From Agromyces aurantiacus (lineage in GTDB: Bacteria > Actinomycetota > Actinomycetes > Actinomycetales > Microbacteriaceae): a DNA stretch of 64,000 nt. The stretch covers positions 1,860,001 through 1,924,000 of the forward strand of contig NZ_JAFBBW010000001.1 of assembly GCF_016907355.1 (NCBI RefSeq), read 5' to 3'. Below the pieces are notes generated by a model. It had not been told where the DNA came from. It did no database searches and worked only from the letters and a program-made list of their open reading frames with translations. The position numbers and the translations under genes are program-made. How positions within the stretch are numbered: position 1 is the first letter of the stretch; each line of letters starts with the position of its first letter. Positions 18,201 through 26,526 of this stretch are shown here, piece by piece.

Positions 18201-21158
18201 GTCGAGGACGTCGTCACCGTGCGACCGGGACGGACCCTCGCGGTGCGCGTGCTCGAGAACGACTCCGACCCCGACGGCTCGGCGCTCACGCTCGAGAGCG
18301 TCGAACCGGTCTCCGACGGCGTGAGCGCGGAGGTCGACGGGCAGGTCGTCGTCGTCCGCGTGCCCGATCGGGCCGGCGAGTTCGGGTTCATCTACACGAT
18401 CGAGAACACCCGGCTCGGCACCGCCTCGGCGTTCCTCCGCGTGGTCGCCGACCCCGAGGCCCCGCTCGCCCGCCCCGAGGCCGCCGACGTCGTGCTGAGC
18501 CTCAGCGACGTCCTCGACGAGGAACGCGTCGACGTCGACGTGCTCGACGGCGTCTTCATCGCCGACGCCGACGCGCGCGAGGCGGACGTCGGGCTCGTCG
18601 ACGGCTACGACGACGGCGCCCGCGTCATGGGCGACGGGTCGGTCTCGGTCGAGGTGCAGGACCGCCGCCGCATCGTGCCGTTCTCGGTCGGGCACCCCGA
18701 CGATCCGCAGGTGCGCACGTTCGCGTTCATCTGGGTCCCGGGGCGCGACGACGCCCTGCCGCAACTGCGCCGCGATGCGCCCGAGGTGCGGGTGACGACC
18801 GGCGAGGAGGTCGTGCTCGACCTGGCGGACTACGTGGTGGCGGCATCGGGCCGGCCGGTGCGGCTGACGGATGCGGCGACCGTCCGCGCGTCGCACGCCG
18901 ACGGGAGCGACCTCGTGGTCGACGAGGACACCATCCGGTACCGCAGCGAGGAGGGCTACTTCGGTCCCGCATCGATCTCGTTCACCGTCACGGACGGCGA
19001 GTCGCCCGACGATCCCGAGGCCCGCACGGGCACCATCGTCATCCCGATCGACGTACGCCCGGAGCCGGGCCAGCCCCCGACGTTCACCGGGGGCGTCATC
19101 GACTTCGAGCCCGGGCAGTCCCGCGCGATCGACCTCGAGCGGCTGACCAGCCGTCCCGACGAGGGCGGGCCCGACCTGCGGTTCCGCGTGGTCGGCGAGG
19201 TGCCCGACGGGTTCGAGGTCGTCCTCGACGGCGACGAGCTGCGCGTGCGCACGGCCGAGTCCACCCCGCAGGGCACGCGAGCGTCGGTCACGATCGGCGT
19301 CGTCGCCGGCGACGTCGAGGGCGTGCCGGGGCGGATCGAACTCCGGGTCGTCCCGTCGACCCGCCCGATCGCGCAGCCCGCACCGGATGTCGCGGTCGCG
19401 CCGCGCGGCCGGACCACGACCGTGGACGTGCTCGCCAACGACGCCGCGGGCAACCCGTTCCCCGGCACCCCGCTGCGAGTCGTGGGCGTGCGCGGCCTCG
19501 ATGCCGGGAGCCTGCCCGCGGGCGTGTCGATCGTCCCGAGCGCCGACCGGTCGCAGCTCGCGGTGACCGTCTCCGCCGGCGCCCAGCCCGTGAACACCAC
19601 CGTCCAGTACCAGGTCGCGGATGCCACCGGCGACCCCAGCCGCTACGCGTGGGGCTCGGTGACCATCTCGGTCCAGGACCGTCCCGACCCGGTCGCCGAC
19701 GCCCGGATGACGGCCTTCCGCGACGGCGCGGTCGACGTCGCCTTCGCCGCCGGCGCGGCGAACAACTCGCCGATCGAGGGCTACCGCATCTCGCTGCTCG
19801 ACGCCTCGAGCGGCGAGGAGGTGGGCGCGACCGACTGCGCCGCGACGACGTGCACCGTCCCGACGCCCGGCAACGGGCCCGGCGCCGCCGTCGAGGTCCG
19901 CATCCAGGCGCGCAACGGCATCGGCCTCTCCGACCCGGTGAAGCTGGCCGGACCGGTCTGGTCCGACGTGATCCCGCCGGCCCCGGCGGGCCTGGTCGCC
20001 CTGCCCCTCGACGGCCGCCTCCGCGTGGAGTGGCAGCCCTCGCCGACCGGATCGGGCAGCCCCGTCCAGTCGTACGTCGTCACGGTCGCCGGCTCGCCCG
20101 TCGAGGTGCCCGCGTCGCGCGCGTGCACCGCGTCGCTCTGCTCCGTGGAGTCGCAGGAGCTGGCGAACGGCAGCGCGGTCGAGGTCGTCGTGAGCGCCCG
20201 GAACGGCGCGTTCCCCGCACTGGCCGTGTGGACCGACGCCCGCACGAGCGGGACGCCCTTCGGCGCGCCGTTCGCCGGCGACATCGCGGTCTCCGCCGAT
20301 GCCGCGGCGGGCTCGGTCGTCGTCTCGTGGTCGCCGTTCGACGGCAACGGCGATCCCGTCGCGGGCTACTTCGTCGAGCGCCTCGTCGAGGGCGAGTCGT
20401 CGGTGCCGACCGGCGCCCAAGCCTGTTCGGTCACGTCGCCGGCGCCCGGCACGGTCGTCGCGCCGTCCGTCGGCGGGACGGTCGCCGAGGTGGTCCGCGT
20501 CGGACCGGACGCCGCGAGCGTGCAGTTCTCGGGCACCGTCACCGAATCGGCCCGCTACTCCTTCATCGTCTGGGGATTCAACCGCGCGGGCTGCGTCCAC
20601 ACGGATGTCGCGAGCACCGTCGTCCGCCCGGCGCCCGGCGCGACCGGCGCCGTCAGCAGCGACATGGCCTGGCTGAACGCCGAGACCTGGGACCGCTACA
20701 TCGACAACGTCGACGCGGGCACCCGACGCCTGCAGATCATCGCCATCGACGCCGGCGGCGCGCGGATCGGCTCGCCCAAGGACTTCAACGGCTCCGGATG
20801 GCTGCGACAGCTCCTGGCGCGGCCGTTCGGCGAGACCGCCCGGTTCCAGGTCCGCGCCTGCACGGTCTGGGGCTCCTGCGGTCCCTGGTCGGAGACCATG
20901 CCGACGGGGGAGTCGCCGACCCTGACGTTCGCAGTGCCGGGCCGGGCGTACGACGACGCGACGGCCACCTGGTCGTGGACGGCCGACCCGGCGAACAACG
21001 GGCTGCCCGCGGCCTACCGGTGCGGCGTCGACGGCGACCGCGTCGGCCGGGCCGCGCAGTCCGCGACCTCGTGCCAGATCCCGGGCGCCAAGTCGGGCGA
21101 CCGGGTCTGGTTGGATGTCGAGGTAGCCGGCGTGACGGCGAGATTCGAGTCGCGATGA
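15285..21158 (+). CDS. Giant membrane-anchored protein with Ig/cadherin-like repeats and Fn3 domains
   Basis: A 1957-residue surface protein. One N-terminal membrane helix at about 13-35 after an Arg-rich start (RRRRSALITG) anchors it with the bulk outside; there is no lipobox, LPXTG or C-terminal helix. Residues 40-385 look like a beta-propeller (repeated Val/Gly/Asp strands such as RVVVTSDGGLWVQP). Residues 390-1460 hold eleven repeats of about 96 residues, several with LxND and DPDGD loops like calcium-binding cadherin repeats. Residues 1465-1957 hold at least four Fn3-like modules (YRISL, LRVEWQPSP, VVVSWSPF, ATWSWTADP). Likely an adhesin or cell-envelope scaffold. It matches the fn3 gene of bifidobacterial PFNA clusters in position; function is unknown. 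Confidence 0.85.
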   Translation: MDVRSLWRRRRSALITGASIVAVVGLVTGVAVASGGYTAQRVDLGDAAVWVANDGRQSVGRANTAVLELNSVVETGGTRAEVVQQGGTVLVLDRGRASVGIVDPATSTVVDTVAMPPEEPAVALAGDRVVVTSDGGLWVQPVAEFADFDSDEDPALSFGTGSVVSVDESGRIFAFTPTTGVVSRASASDPDSLAGTWQLEPLDDGAEAQVTSVGGRWAVLDRRAGVLRLEGRTVELAGLVGDPGSAVLQQASADGDRVAVATRSGLVEVPLDGSDPIVRFRDASGTPAVPVRHDGCLHAAWGDGTAWRACGGDAGESHELAQWVRGAALAFLANGDAVVLNDRRTGRSWAASEDYGLIDNWADLLAIERDDQTVEQNDPDTPPTIEKSQVAPVAVDDEFGARPGRATLLPVLLNDYDANGDVLVVSAVDGDLPAEADVDLVANRQQVQLTLPDDATGAFAVRYTIDDGRGGTAQAVVSVTVRAPEENSPPQQVRAARSVVEVKGRVSVPVLGEWVDPDGDPVFLRSAGVDEPDTVTSTADGIVVFDERGGEGAERPVSLVVSDGRDDGAGLLTVSVRAPGEAPLVADAFVALATVGEEIALEPLRHVRGGSGEARLTAVPAKPEARITPDFDGGTFRFVGEAVRTHYLEYTVTDGAQTATGRVRVEVSAPPERDTTPITVPHTAFLRAGHPTEVDVLATDIDPTGGVLVITETGSEPDDSGVRVEIVEHRVLRVTLTKPLETGSATFGYRVSNGLGDAEGEVTVVEVPEPDQHQPPVAVADSASARTGDVIDIPVLDNDSHPDGDPLTLAAELVEAPAAGLLFPSGDRLRYQAPEQPGEFEAVYRVEGPDGQFATATVRIAVREADVATNAPPVPRTATARVLSGDTVRIPIPLGGTDPDGDSVQLLGQESNPERGSVVARGADWLEYQAGDYSAGTDTFSYAVVDALGARATGTVRVGVAPGADGARLPVAVEDVVTVRPGRTLAVRVLENDSDPDGSALTLESVEPVSDGVSAEVDGQVVVVRVPDRAGEFGFIYTIENTRLGTASAFLRVVADPEAPLARPEAADVVLSLSDVLDEERVDVDVLDGVFIADADAREADVGLVDGYDDGARVMGDGSVSVEVQDRRRIVPFSVGHPDDPQVRTFAFIWVPGRDDALPQLRRDAPEVRVTTGEEVVLDLADYVVAASGRPVRLTDAATVRASHADGSDLVVDEDTIRYRSEEGYFGPASISFTVTDGESPDDPEARTGTIVIPIDVRPEPGQPPTFTGGVIDFEPGQSRAIDLERLTSRPDEGGPDLRFRVVGEVPDGFEVVLDGDELRVRTAESTPQGTRASVTIGVVAGDVEGVPGRIELRVVPSTRPIAQPAPDVAVAPRGRTTTVDVLANDAAGNPFPGTPLRVVGVRGLDAGSLPAGVSIVPSADRSQLAVTVSAGAQPVNTTVQYQVADATGDPSRYAWGSVTISVQDRPDPVADARMTAFRDGAVDVAFAAGAANNSPIEGYRISLLDASSGEEVGATDCAATTCTVPTPGNGPGAAVEVRIQARNGIGLSDPVKLAGPVWSDVIPPAPAGLVALPLDGRLRVEWQPSPTGSGSPVQSYVVTVAGSPVEVPASRACTASLCSVESQELANGSAVEVVVSARNGAFPALAVWTDARTSGTPFGAPFAGDIAVSADAAAGSVVVSWSPFDGNGDPVAGYFVERLVEGESSVPTGAQACSVTSPAPGTVVAPSVGGTVAEVVRVGPDAASVQFSGTVTESARYSFIVWGFNRAGCVHTDVASTVVRPAPGATGAVSSDMAWLNAETWDRYIDNVDAGTRRLQIIAIDAGGARIGSPKDFNGSGWLRQLLARPFGETARFQVRACTVWGSCGPWSETMPTGESPTLTFAVPGRAYDDATATWSWTADPANNGLPAAYRCGVDGDRVGRAAQSATSCQIPGAKSGDRVWLDVEVAGVTARFESR

Positions 21159-21193
21159 GCACGGGCCCAGACGGCACCGGGGGAGGAGCACGC

Positions 21194-22165
21194 ATGACCA
21201 TGACTCCGGAGGACGCGACCCGATTCGCCGCGAACCTCGACCGGCTCGTGGGTGCCGTCGAGGAGGTGCTGCTCGGCAAGAACCGCGTCATCCGCCTCGC
21301 CTTCACCGCGCTGCTCAGCGAGGGGCACCTGCTGCTCGAGGACGTCCCGGGCACCGGCAAGACCTCCCTGGCCCGGGCCATGGCCCAGTCGGTGGCGGGC
21401 ACGAGCAACCGCGTGCAGTTCACGCCCGACCTCCTGCCCGGCGACATCACGGGCGTCTCCGTCTACGACCAGCGCACGGGCGCGTTCGAGTTCCATCCCG
21501 GTCCGGTGTTCGCCAACATCGTGCTCGCCGACGAGATCAACCGCGCGAGCCCCAAGACGCAGTCGGCACTGCTCGAGGTCATGGAGGAGGGACAGGTCAC
21601 CGTCGACGGGCAGAGCCACCCCGTGGGCCGCCCGTTCATGGTCATCGCCACCCAGAACCCGGTCGAACAGGCCGGAACCTACCGGCTGCCCGAGGCGCAG
21701 CTCGACCGGTTCCTCATGCGCACCTCGATCGGCTACCCCGACCACGCGTCGACGATCCGCATCCTCGAGGGCACCGACCAGCGCGCCCACGACCAGCAGA
21801 TCGAGCCGCGGCTGCGCGCCGACGAGATCGTCGAGATGGCCGGCCTGGCCCGCACCGTCTACGTCGATCCGACCATCCACGACTACGTCTCGCGCCTCGT
21901 CGACGCCACGCGCACCGCGCGCGAGGTGCGCCTCGGCGTGAGCGTGCGCGGCGCGCTCGCGCTCGTGCGCGCGGCCAAGACGCATGCGGCCGGCCGCGGC
22001 CGCCATTACGTGGTGCCCGACGATGTCAAGGCGCTCGCCGAGCCCGTGCTGGCGCATCGGCTGATCCTCGATCCCGAGGCGGAGTTCGACGGCGTGACCG
22101 CCTCCAACCTGATCGCCCAGGTGCTGATCGAGACGCCGCCACCCTCCGCGAGGCAGGCGGGGTGA
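21194..22165 (+). CDS. MoxR-family AAA+ ATPase
   Basis: A 323-residue AAA+ chaperone-like ATPase. Walker A is GTGKTSLARAMA at about 53, Walker B LADEINRASPKTQSALLEVM at about 115, and sensor 1 ATQNPVEQAGTYRLPEAQ at about 155. MoxR proteins with a following DUF58 gene are thought to help assemble or activate membrane or extracellular complexes. I chose ATG 21194 because it follows gggggaggagcac. ATG 21155, which overlaps the stop of the giant gene, is in the same frame and would add 13 poorly conserved residues. It overlaps the DUF58 gene by four bases. Confidence 0.95.
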   Translation: MTMTPEDATRFAANLDRLVGAVEEVLLGKNRVIRLAFTALLSEGHLLLEDVPGTGKTSLARAMAQSVAGTSNRVQFTPDLLPGDITGVSVYDQRTGAFEFHPGPVFANIVLADEINRASPKTQSALLEVMEEGQVTVDGQSHPVGRPFMVIATQNPVEQAGTYRLPEAQLDRFLMRTSIGYPDHASTIRILEGTDQRAHDQQIEPRLRADEIVEMAGLARTVYVDPTIHDYVSRLVDATRTAREVRLGVSVRGALALVRAAKTHAAGRGRHYVVPDDVKALAEPVLAHRLILDPEAEFDGVTASNLIAQVLIETPPPSARQAG

Positions 22166-23484
22166 CCTTCCAGACCCGATCGACGATCCCCGAGGAGGCG
22201 GCCAAGGAGGGCCTGCTCGCGGTCGTCATCGCGCGCGCGGTCGTCGCCGGGCGGGCCGCGGCATCCGTCGCCGACCGATGGACCTCGGCGGTGCGCGCCG
22301 TCGTCACGCCACTCGGCTGGGGGGTCGTCGCGGGCGCCGTGGCGAGCCTCATCCTCGGCTACGGATGGGGATGGGGCGAGCTCGTCGTCATCGGGTGGGG
22401 TCTGGCGTTCCTCGTCGCGCTCGCATCGGCGTGGCTCGCCGGACGAGGCGCCGGCAGCCTCGAGCTCACGCTCCCGGTCGACCGGGTCGCGGTCGGCGAG
22501 GCGGCCGAGGCGAGCCTCGTCGCGCACAACGCCGGTCGCCGGCGGTTCGCGGCGGCGCGCCTCGAGCTGCCGGTCGGCACCCGGGTGCTCACGCGAATGA
22601 TCCCCGCGCTGCCCCGCGGCGGAACCTTCGACGAGCGCGTCGCGATCCCGACGGAGCGGCGCGGCGTCGTGCCCGTCGGCCCCGTCCGGACGGTCCGCGC
22701 CGACCCCCTCGGGCTGATGCGCCGCGAGATCGTCTGGTCCGACGTCCGCACCCTGCACGTGCACCCCCGCACGATCGCCGTGTCACCGCTGACCACCGGC
22801 TTCCTGCGCGACCTCGAGGGCAGCCCGACGCGCGACCTCACGGTCAGCGACATCGCCTTCCACGCCCTGCGCGAGTACCAGCCGGGAGACGACCGTCGCT
22901 TCATCCACTGGCGCAGCTCGGCCAAGACCGGCACGTTCATGGTCCGCCAGTTCGAGGAGACCCGCCGCAGCCGCCTGATGGTGCTGCTCGACCTCGCCGG
23001 CGACGGCTACGAGGACCCGGACGACTTCGAACTGGCCGTGAGCACGGCCGCATCGCTCGGCGCACGCGCCATCCGGGACGCCCGCACGCTCAGCTTCGTC
23101 ACCTCCGCCCCGGCACGCGCCGCCGGCGGAGCGACACGCGCCGCGATGCGCGAACTGCCCACGGCGTCGCGCGATCGCCTGCTCGACGCGCTGTGCCTCG
23201 TCGAGGCCGACGAACGGGCGACCGGGCTCGCCGAGACCGTGCGCGCCGCGGCCGAGTCGGTGACCGGCGTGTCGCTGGCCTTCGTGGTGACCGGCGGTGC
23301 TCGCGCCCTGCCCGACCTGCGCGCGGCGGCCGCGCGCCTCCCGCTCGGCGTCGAGGGCATCGTGGTGCGGTGCACGCACGAGGGCGAGGCCGCTGGGCGC
23401 GCGGTCGGCGGCCTGTCGGTGTTCGACATCGGCTACCTCGACGACCTGCGCTCGATGCTCGCCCGGACGGCGTCGGTCGCATGA
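22162..23484 (+). CDS. DUF58 domain-containing membrane protein
   Basis: A 440-residue protein with two membrane helices at about 50-95 (GWGVVAGAVASLILGY; LVVIGWGLAFLVALASAWLA) and a cytoplasmic vWA-like DUF58 region. The signature YQPGDDRRFIHWRSSAKTG lies at about 235-257, followed by LMVLLDLAGDGYED, the degenerate metal-site strand. DUF58 proteins are the regular partners of MoxR ATPases. GTG 22162 overlaps the MoxR stop, and its TGA overlaps the next ATG, so three consecutive genes are translationally coupled. Confidence 0.93.
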   Translation: MTFQTRSTIPEEAAKEGLLAVVIARAVVAGRAAASVADRWTSAVRAVVTPLGWGVVAGAVASLILGYGWGWGELVVIGWGLAFLVALASAWLAGRGAGSLELTLPVDRVAVGEAAEASLVAHNAGRRRFAAARLELPVGTRVLTRMIPALPRGGTFDERVAIPTERRGVVPVGPVRTVRADPLGLMRREIVWSDVRTLHVHPRTIAVSPLTTGFLRDLEGSPTRDLTVSDIAFHALREYQPGDDRRFIHWRSSAKTGTFMVRQFEETRRSRLMVLLDLAGDGYEDPDDFELAVSTAASLGARAIRDARTLSFVTSAPARAAGGATRAAMRELPTASRDRLLDALCLVEADERATGLAETVRAAAESVTGVSLAFVVTGGARALPDLRAAAARLPLGVEGIVVRCTHEGEAAGRAVGGLSVFDIGYLDDLRSMLARTASVA

Positions 23485-25823
23485 GCGGCGCGCCGGACCC
23501 GCGCCGCGCGCCGGGATCGACGGTGCGGATGCTGCGCACCCGCCCGAACGGCCTGCGCGGTCGCAGCCCGCTCTCCGTGGCGCTCTCGGTGGTCATGGTC
23601 GCGGTGCTGTGCCTCGCGGCGATGATCCCGTGGTGGCCGATCTACGAGAGTCCGGCGTTCGTCGTCGCGGCGGTCGTCGCGGTCCTCGCCGGGTGCGCGA
23701 TCGGGCTGCTCGGCGCGGCGTTCTCGTGGCCGTCGTGGGCCGTCGCGTCCGGCGTCGTGGGCGCCTTCCTCGTCCTCGGCGTGCCGTTCGCCGTCCCCAC
23801 CCGCGCCTACCTCGGCGCGCTGCCCACCGCCGAGGGGCTCGTCGAACTCGTGGCCGCCACCGCCCTCTCGTGGAAGCAGCTGGTCACCATCACCGTCCCG
23901 GTCGGGTCGTACCAGGCGCTGCTCGTGCCGCCGTTCCTGCTCGGCCTGGTCGCCGGGGCCGTCGCAGTCACCATCGCGCTCCGCACGCGTCACGCGGCCG
24001 CCGCGATCCTCCCGCCCGCGGTCGTGCTCGTCGCGGGCATCGCGCTCGGCGTCGTGCACGACGACCTCGCGATCGAGGCCGGGCTCGCCTTCCTCCTCGC
24101 CGCGATCGCGTGGCTCGTCCGCGTGGCCATCGCCGAACGGCGTCGGGCCGCGGTCGACCGCCCGGTGGACGCCGCCCTGATCGACGCACGCCGCATCGTC
24201 GCGGCATCGGCGCTGACGGCGGTCGCACTGGCGGGGGCGACGGCCGCCGCCGTGGCGGTCCCGCCCGGACCGCGCGAGGTCGTGCGCGCGGAGCTGCAGC
24301 CGCCGTTCGAGCCGAACGACTACGACTCCCCGCTCGCCGGGTTCCGCTCGGCCTTCGACCCGCAGGCGGCCGCCGACGAGATGCTCCGCGTGCGGGGCCT
24401 GCCCGATGGCGCGGGCATCCGCGTGGCGACGCTCGACACGTACGACGGCGTCGTGTACTCGGTCGGCGGCGGGGACGGTGCCGCGGGCTCGGGCCAGTTC
24501 GTGCGCCTGCCGTACCGCCTCGACCAGTCGGCCACCCCCGGCGAAGGCGTCCGCCTCGACGTCGAGGTGCTCGGCTACGACGACGTCTGGGTCCCGGGGG
24601 TGGGGCGGCTCGAGGAGATCCGGTTCCGCGGGGCGCGGAGCTCCACGCTGACGGAGCAGTTCTACTACAACGACGTGACCGGAACGGGCGGGGTGCGCTC
24701 CGGACTGCAACGCGGCGACGGCTACGCGGCCGATTCCGTGGCCTCGCTCGAGCCGGTCGACCTCGCCGGGCTGAGCCCCGGCGGGGCCGTGCTGCCCGAG
24801 GCGCCGGACCTGCCCGAGGAGCTCGCCCGGCTCCTCGACGAGTGGGCGCCGGCCTCCGACTCGCAGGGCGAACGGCTCGCCGCCGTGATCGCCGGCTTCC
24901 ATCGCGAGGGCTACGTCAGCCACGGGCTCGAGGACGAGGAACCCAGCCGCTCGGGTCACGCGCTGGACCGTCTGGCCGAGTTCGCGACCGTCAAGCCCAT
25001 GGTGGGCGATGGCGAGCAGTACGCGGTGGCGGCCGCGCTCATGGCCCGGAGCATCGGATTCCCGGCCCGCGTCGTGGTGGGCTACCTCCCGCCGCGCGAC
25101 GCCGAACCCGGCGACGGCGGCGTGCGGGTGTTCCGCAGCGGCGATCTGCAGGCCTGGATCGAGGTGCAGTCCGACCAGGGCGATTGGGTCCAGGTGGACC
25201 CGAACCCGGAGCGCCGCGAGATCCCGGAACGGCAGCCGGACGAGCCGACGGTCGTGTCGCGTCCGCAGTCCGCGCTGCCCCCGCCCGACGACCCCACGCC
25301 CGTGGACGACCTGGCCGCGGAACCCGACCCCGGCGCGGACGACCCGGACGATGCCGACGGATGGCTGCTCGCCCTCCTCGACGCGCTCCGCATCGCGGGG
25401 ATCGTCCTGGCCGTCGTGGCATTGGTCGCGAGCCCCTTCATCGCGATCGTCGTCGCCAAGGCGCGGCGCCGTCGGCTCCGACGCCGTGCGGGCACGCCGG
25501 TGGAGCGCATCGAGGGCGGATGGCAGGAGTTCACCGACACCGCGAAGGACTACGGGTACCCGATCCTGCCGACCGCGACGCGCGCCGAGCAGGCCGCCAC
25601 CGTGGGCGGACTGGCCCCCGCCGTGCTCGCCGCGGTCGTCGACCGCGCGGTGTTCGCACCCGACGGACCCGACACCGGCGACGACGAGCGCGTCTGGACG
25701 GCCGTCGACGAGCTCCAGCGGCGCCTCGCGGAACCTCGGTCGTGGCGCGAACGGCTTCGCGCCGCCGTCTCGCTCGGGTCGCTCGGAGGGTACGCTGGCT
25801 CGCGGAAGGGAGCCGGAACGTGA
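23481..25823 (+). CDS. Transglutaminase-like multi-pass membrane protein with degenerate catalytic triad
   Basis: A 780-residue protein. About seven membrane helices fill residues 30-257, an extracytoplasmic part covers 260-625, another helix lies at about 630-655, and a basic cytoplasmic tail follows. The transglutaminase-like core lies at about 490-575 (GEQYAVAAALMARSIGFPAR). Compared with active DUF3488/TgpA-type enzymes, the Cys of CEQFA is Gly511, the His of HAWVEV is Gln557, and only Asp573 of the triad remains. The fold appears intact, so I infer a non-catalytic binding role or another chemistry. ATG 23481 overlaps the DUF58 stop, and its own stop overlaps the next GTG. Confidence 0.88.
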   Translation: MSGAPDPRRAPGSTVRMLRTRPNGLRGRSPLSVALSVVMVAVLCLAAMIPWWPIYESPAFVVAAVVAVLAGCAIGLLGAAFSWPSWAVASGVVGAFLVLGVPFAVPTRAYLGALPTAEGLVELVAATALSWKQLVTITVPVGSYQALLVPPFLLGLVAGAVAVTIALRTRHAAAAILPPAVVLVAGIALGVVHDDLAIEAGLAFLLAAIAWLVRVAIAERRRAAVDRPVDAALIDARRIVAASALTAVALAGATAAAVAVPPGPREVVRAELQPPFEPNDYDSPLAGFRSAFDPQAAADEMLRVRGLPDGAGIRVATLDTYDGVVYSVGGGDGAAGSGQFVRLPYRLDQSATPGEGVRLDVEVLGYDDVWVPGVGRLEEIRFRGARSSTLTEQFYYNDVTGTGGVRSGLQRGDGYAADSVASLEPVDLAGLSPGGAVLPEAPDLPEELARLLDEWAPASDSQGERLAAVIAGFHREGYVSHGLEDEEPSRSGHALDRLAEFATVKPMVGDGEQYAVAAALMARSIGFPARVVVGYLPPRDAEPGDGGVRVFRSGDLQAWIEVQSDQGDWVQVDPNPERREIPERQPDEPTVVSRPQSALPPPDDPTPVDDLAAEPDPGADDPDDADGWLLALLDALRIAGIVLAVVALVASPFIAIVVAKARRRRLRRRAGTPVERIEGGWQEFTDTAKDYGYPILPTATRAEQAATVGGLAPAVLAAVVDRAVFAPDGPDTGDDERVWTAVDELQRRLAEPRSWRERLRAAVSLGSLGGYAGSRKGAGT

Positions 25824-26452
25824 ACTGCCGGATCTGCGGTGCAGCGTTGCCCGACGGCGCGATGTTCTGCGGCGAGTGCGGCAGCTCGACCTCGGCGACG
25901 CCCGAGTCGCGCCGGCCGGTCGATCCCCGTCCCGGCGATACCTACGTCCTGCACCGCTCCGAGAGCGGGGTCATCAGCGTGCCGCTGGATGGGGTCGCTC
26001 CCGTCGAGGCGGCCATCGCCGAGCCGGTCGCAGCCGAGCCGCTCATCGCCGAGGCGCCCATCGCCGAGCCTCCGGCACCGACCGCCGGAGGCGCTCCGTC
26101 GGGTCCGCCCCACGGCGAGGACGCGACGCCGAGGTTCGTCCTGACGTTCACGACCGGGGAGGTCGTGACCGTGTCGGGAACGGGGCTCATCGGGCGACGC
26201 CCGATGCCGCAGCCGGGGGAGGCCTTCACCCACCTCGTGCAGATCGTCGACCGGGGCCTGTCCGTCTCGAAGACCCACGTCGAGTTCGGCGAGCACGAGG
26301 GCGCGCTCTGGATCGCCGACCGGTTCTCGTCCAACGGCACGGTCCTGCGCCGCCCGGGCGAGGACGGCCTGCGCTGCGAGCCCGGCAGGCGGGTGCTCGC
26401 ACCGCGGGGGAGCCGGGTCGAGATCGGCGAGCAGGCCTTCACCGTCGCCTGA
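25820..26452 (+). CDS. Zinc-ribbon and FHA domain protein
   Basis: A 210-residue cytoplasmic protein. The N-terminus carries a two-knuckle zinc ribbon (CRICGAALPDGAMFCGECG). A low-complexity linker with repeated IAEP units spans about 60-100. The C-terminal FHA domain at about 115-210 has GRRP, SVSKTHVEF and SSNGTVLRR, the phosphothreonine-binding loops. It is the second FHA protein of the cluster and presumably reads phosphorylation by the cluster kinase. GTG 25820 overlaps the TGA of the transglutaminase-like gene and has ggaaggg about ten bases upstream. Confidence 0.88.
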   Translation: MNCRICGAALPDGAMFCGECGSSTSATPESRRPVDPRPGDTYVLHRSESGVISVPLDGVAPVEAAIAEPVAAEPLIAEAPIAEPPAPTAGGAPSGPPHGEDATPRFVLTFTTGEVVTVSGTGLIGRRPMPQPGEAFTHLVQIVDRGLSVSKTHVEFGEHEGALWIADRFSSNGTVLRRPGEDGLRCEPGRRVLAPRGSRVEIGEQAFTVA

Positions 26453-26526
26453 CCCCTCGGCATCGGTCCTCCACAGCCGGCTCGGGCCGCCCGAAGTCCA
26501 CCATCTCGTGCCGGAGTCCCCCGTGC

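Noticed and set aside
15120..21191. Uninterrupted 2023-codon minus-strand frame opposite the giant gene
   Set aside because: Arg/His/Asp-rich translation with no recognisable domain; it mirrors third-position GC bias of the real plus-strand gene. The same holds for long minus frames at 10130-12331, 40409-42913, 56347-59214 and 61304-64000.
16184..21193. Upstream extension of the MoxR frame across the giant gene
   Set aside because: The frame is open for 1.6 thousand codons but is low-complexity Arg-rich sequence; MoxR similarity starts at ATG 21194 behind a strong ribosome site.
25820..26452. Zinc-ribbon FHA gene as C-terminal part of a longer fusion with the transglutaminase-like protein
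   Set aside because: The frames differ and the TGA of the upstream gene overlaps the GTG start, so these are two coupled genes.
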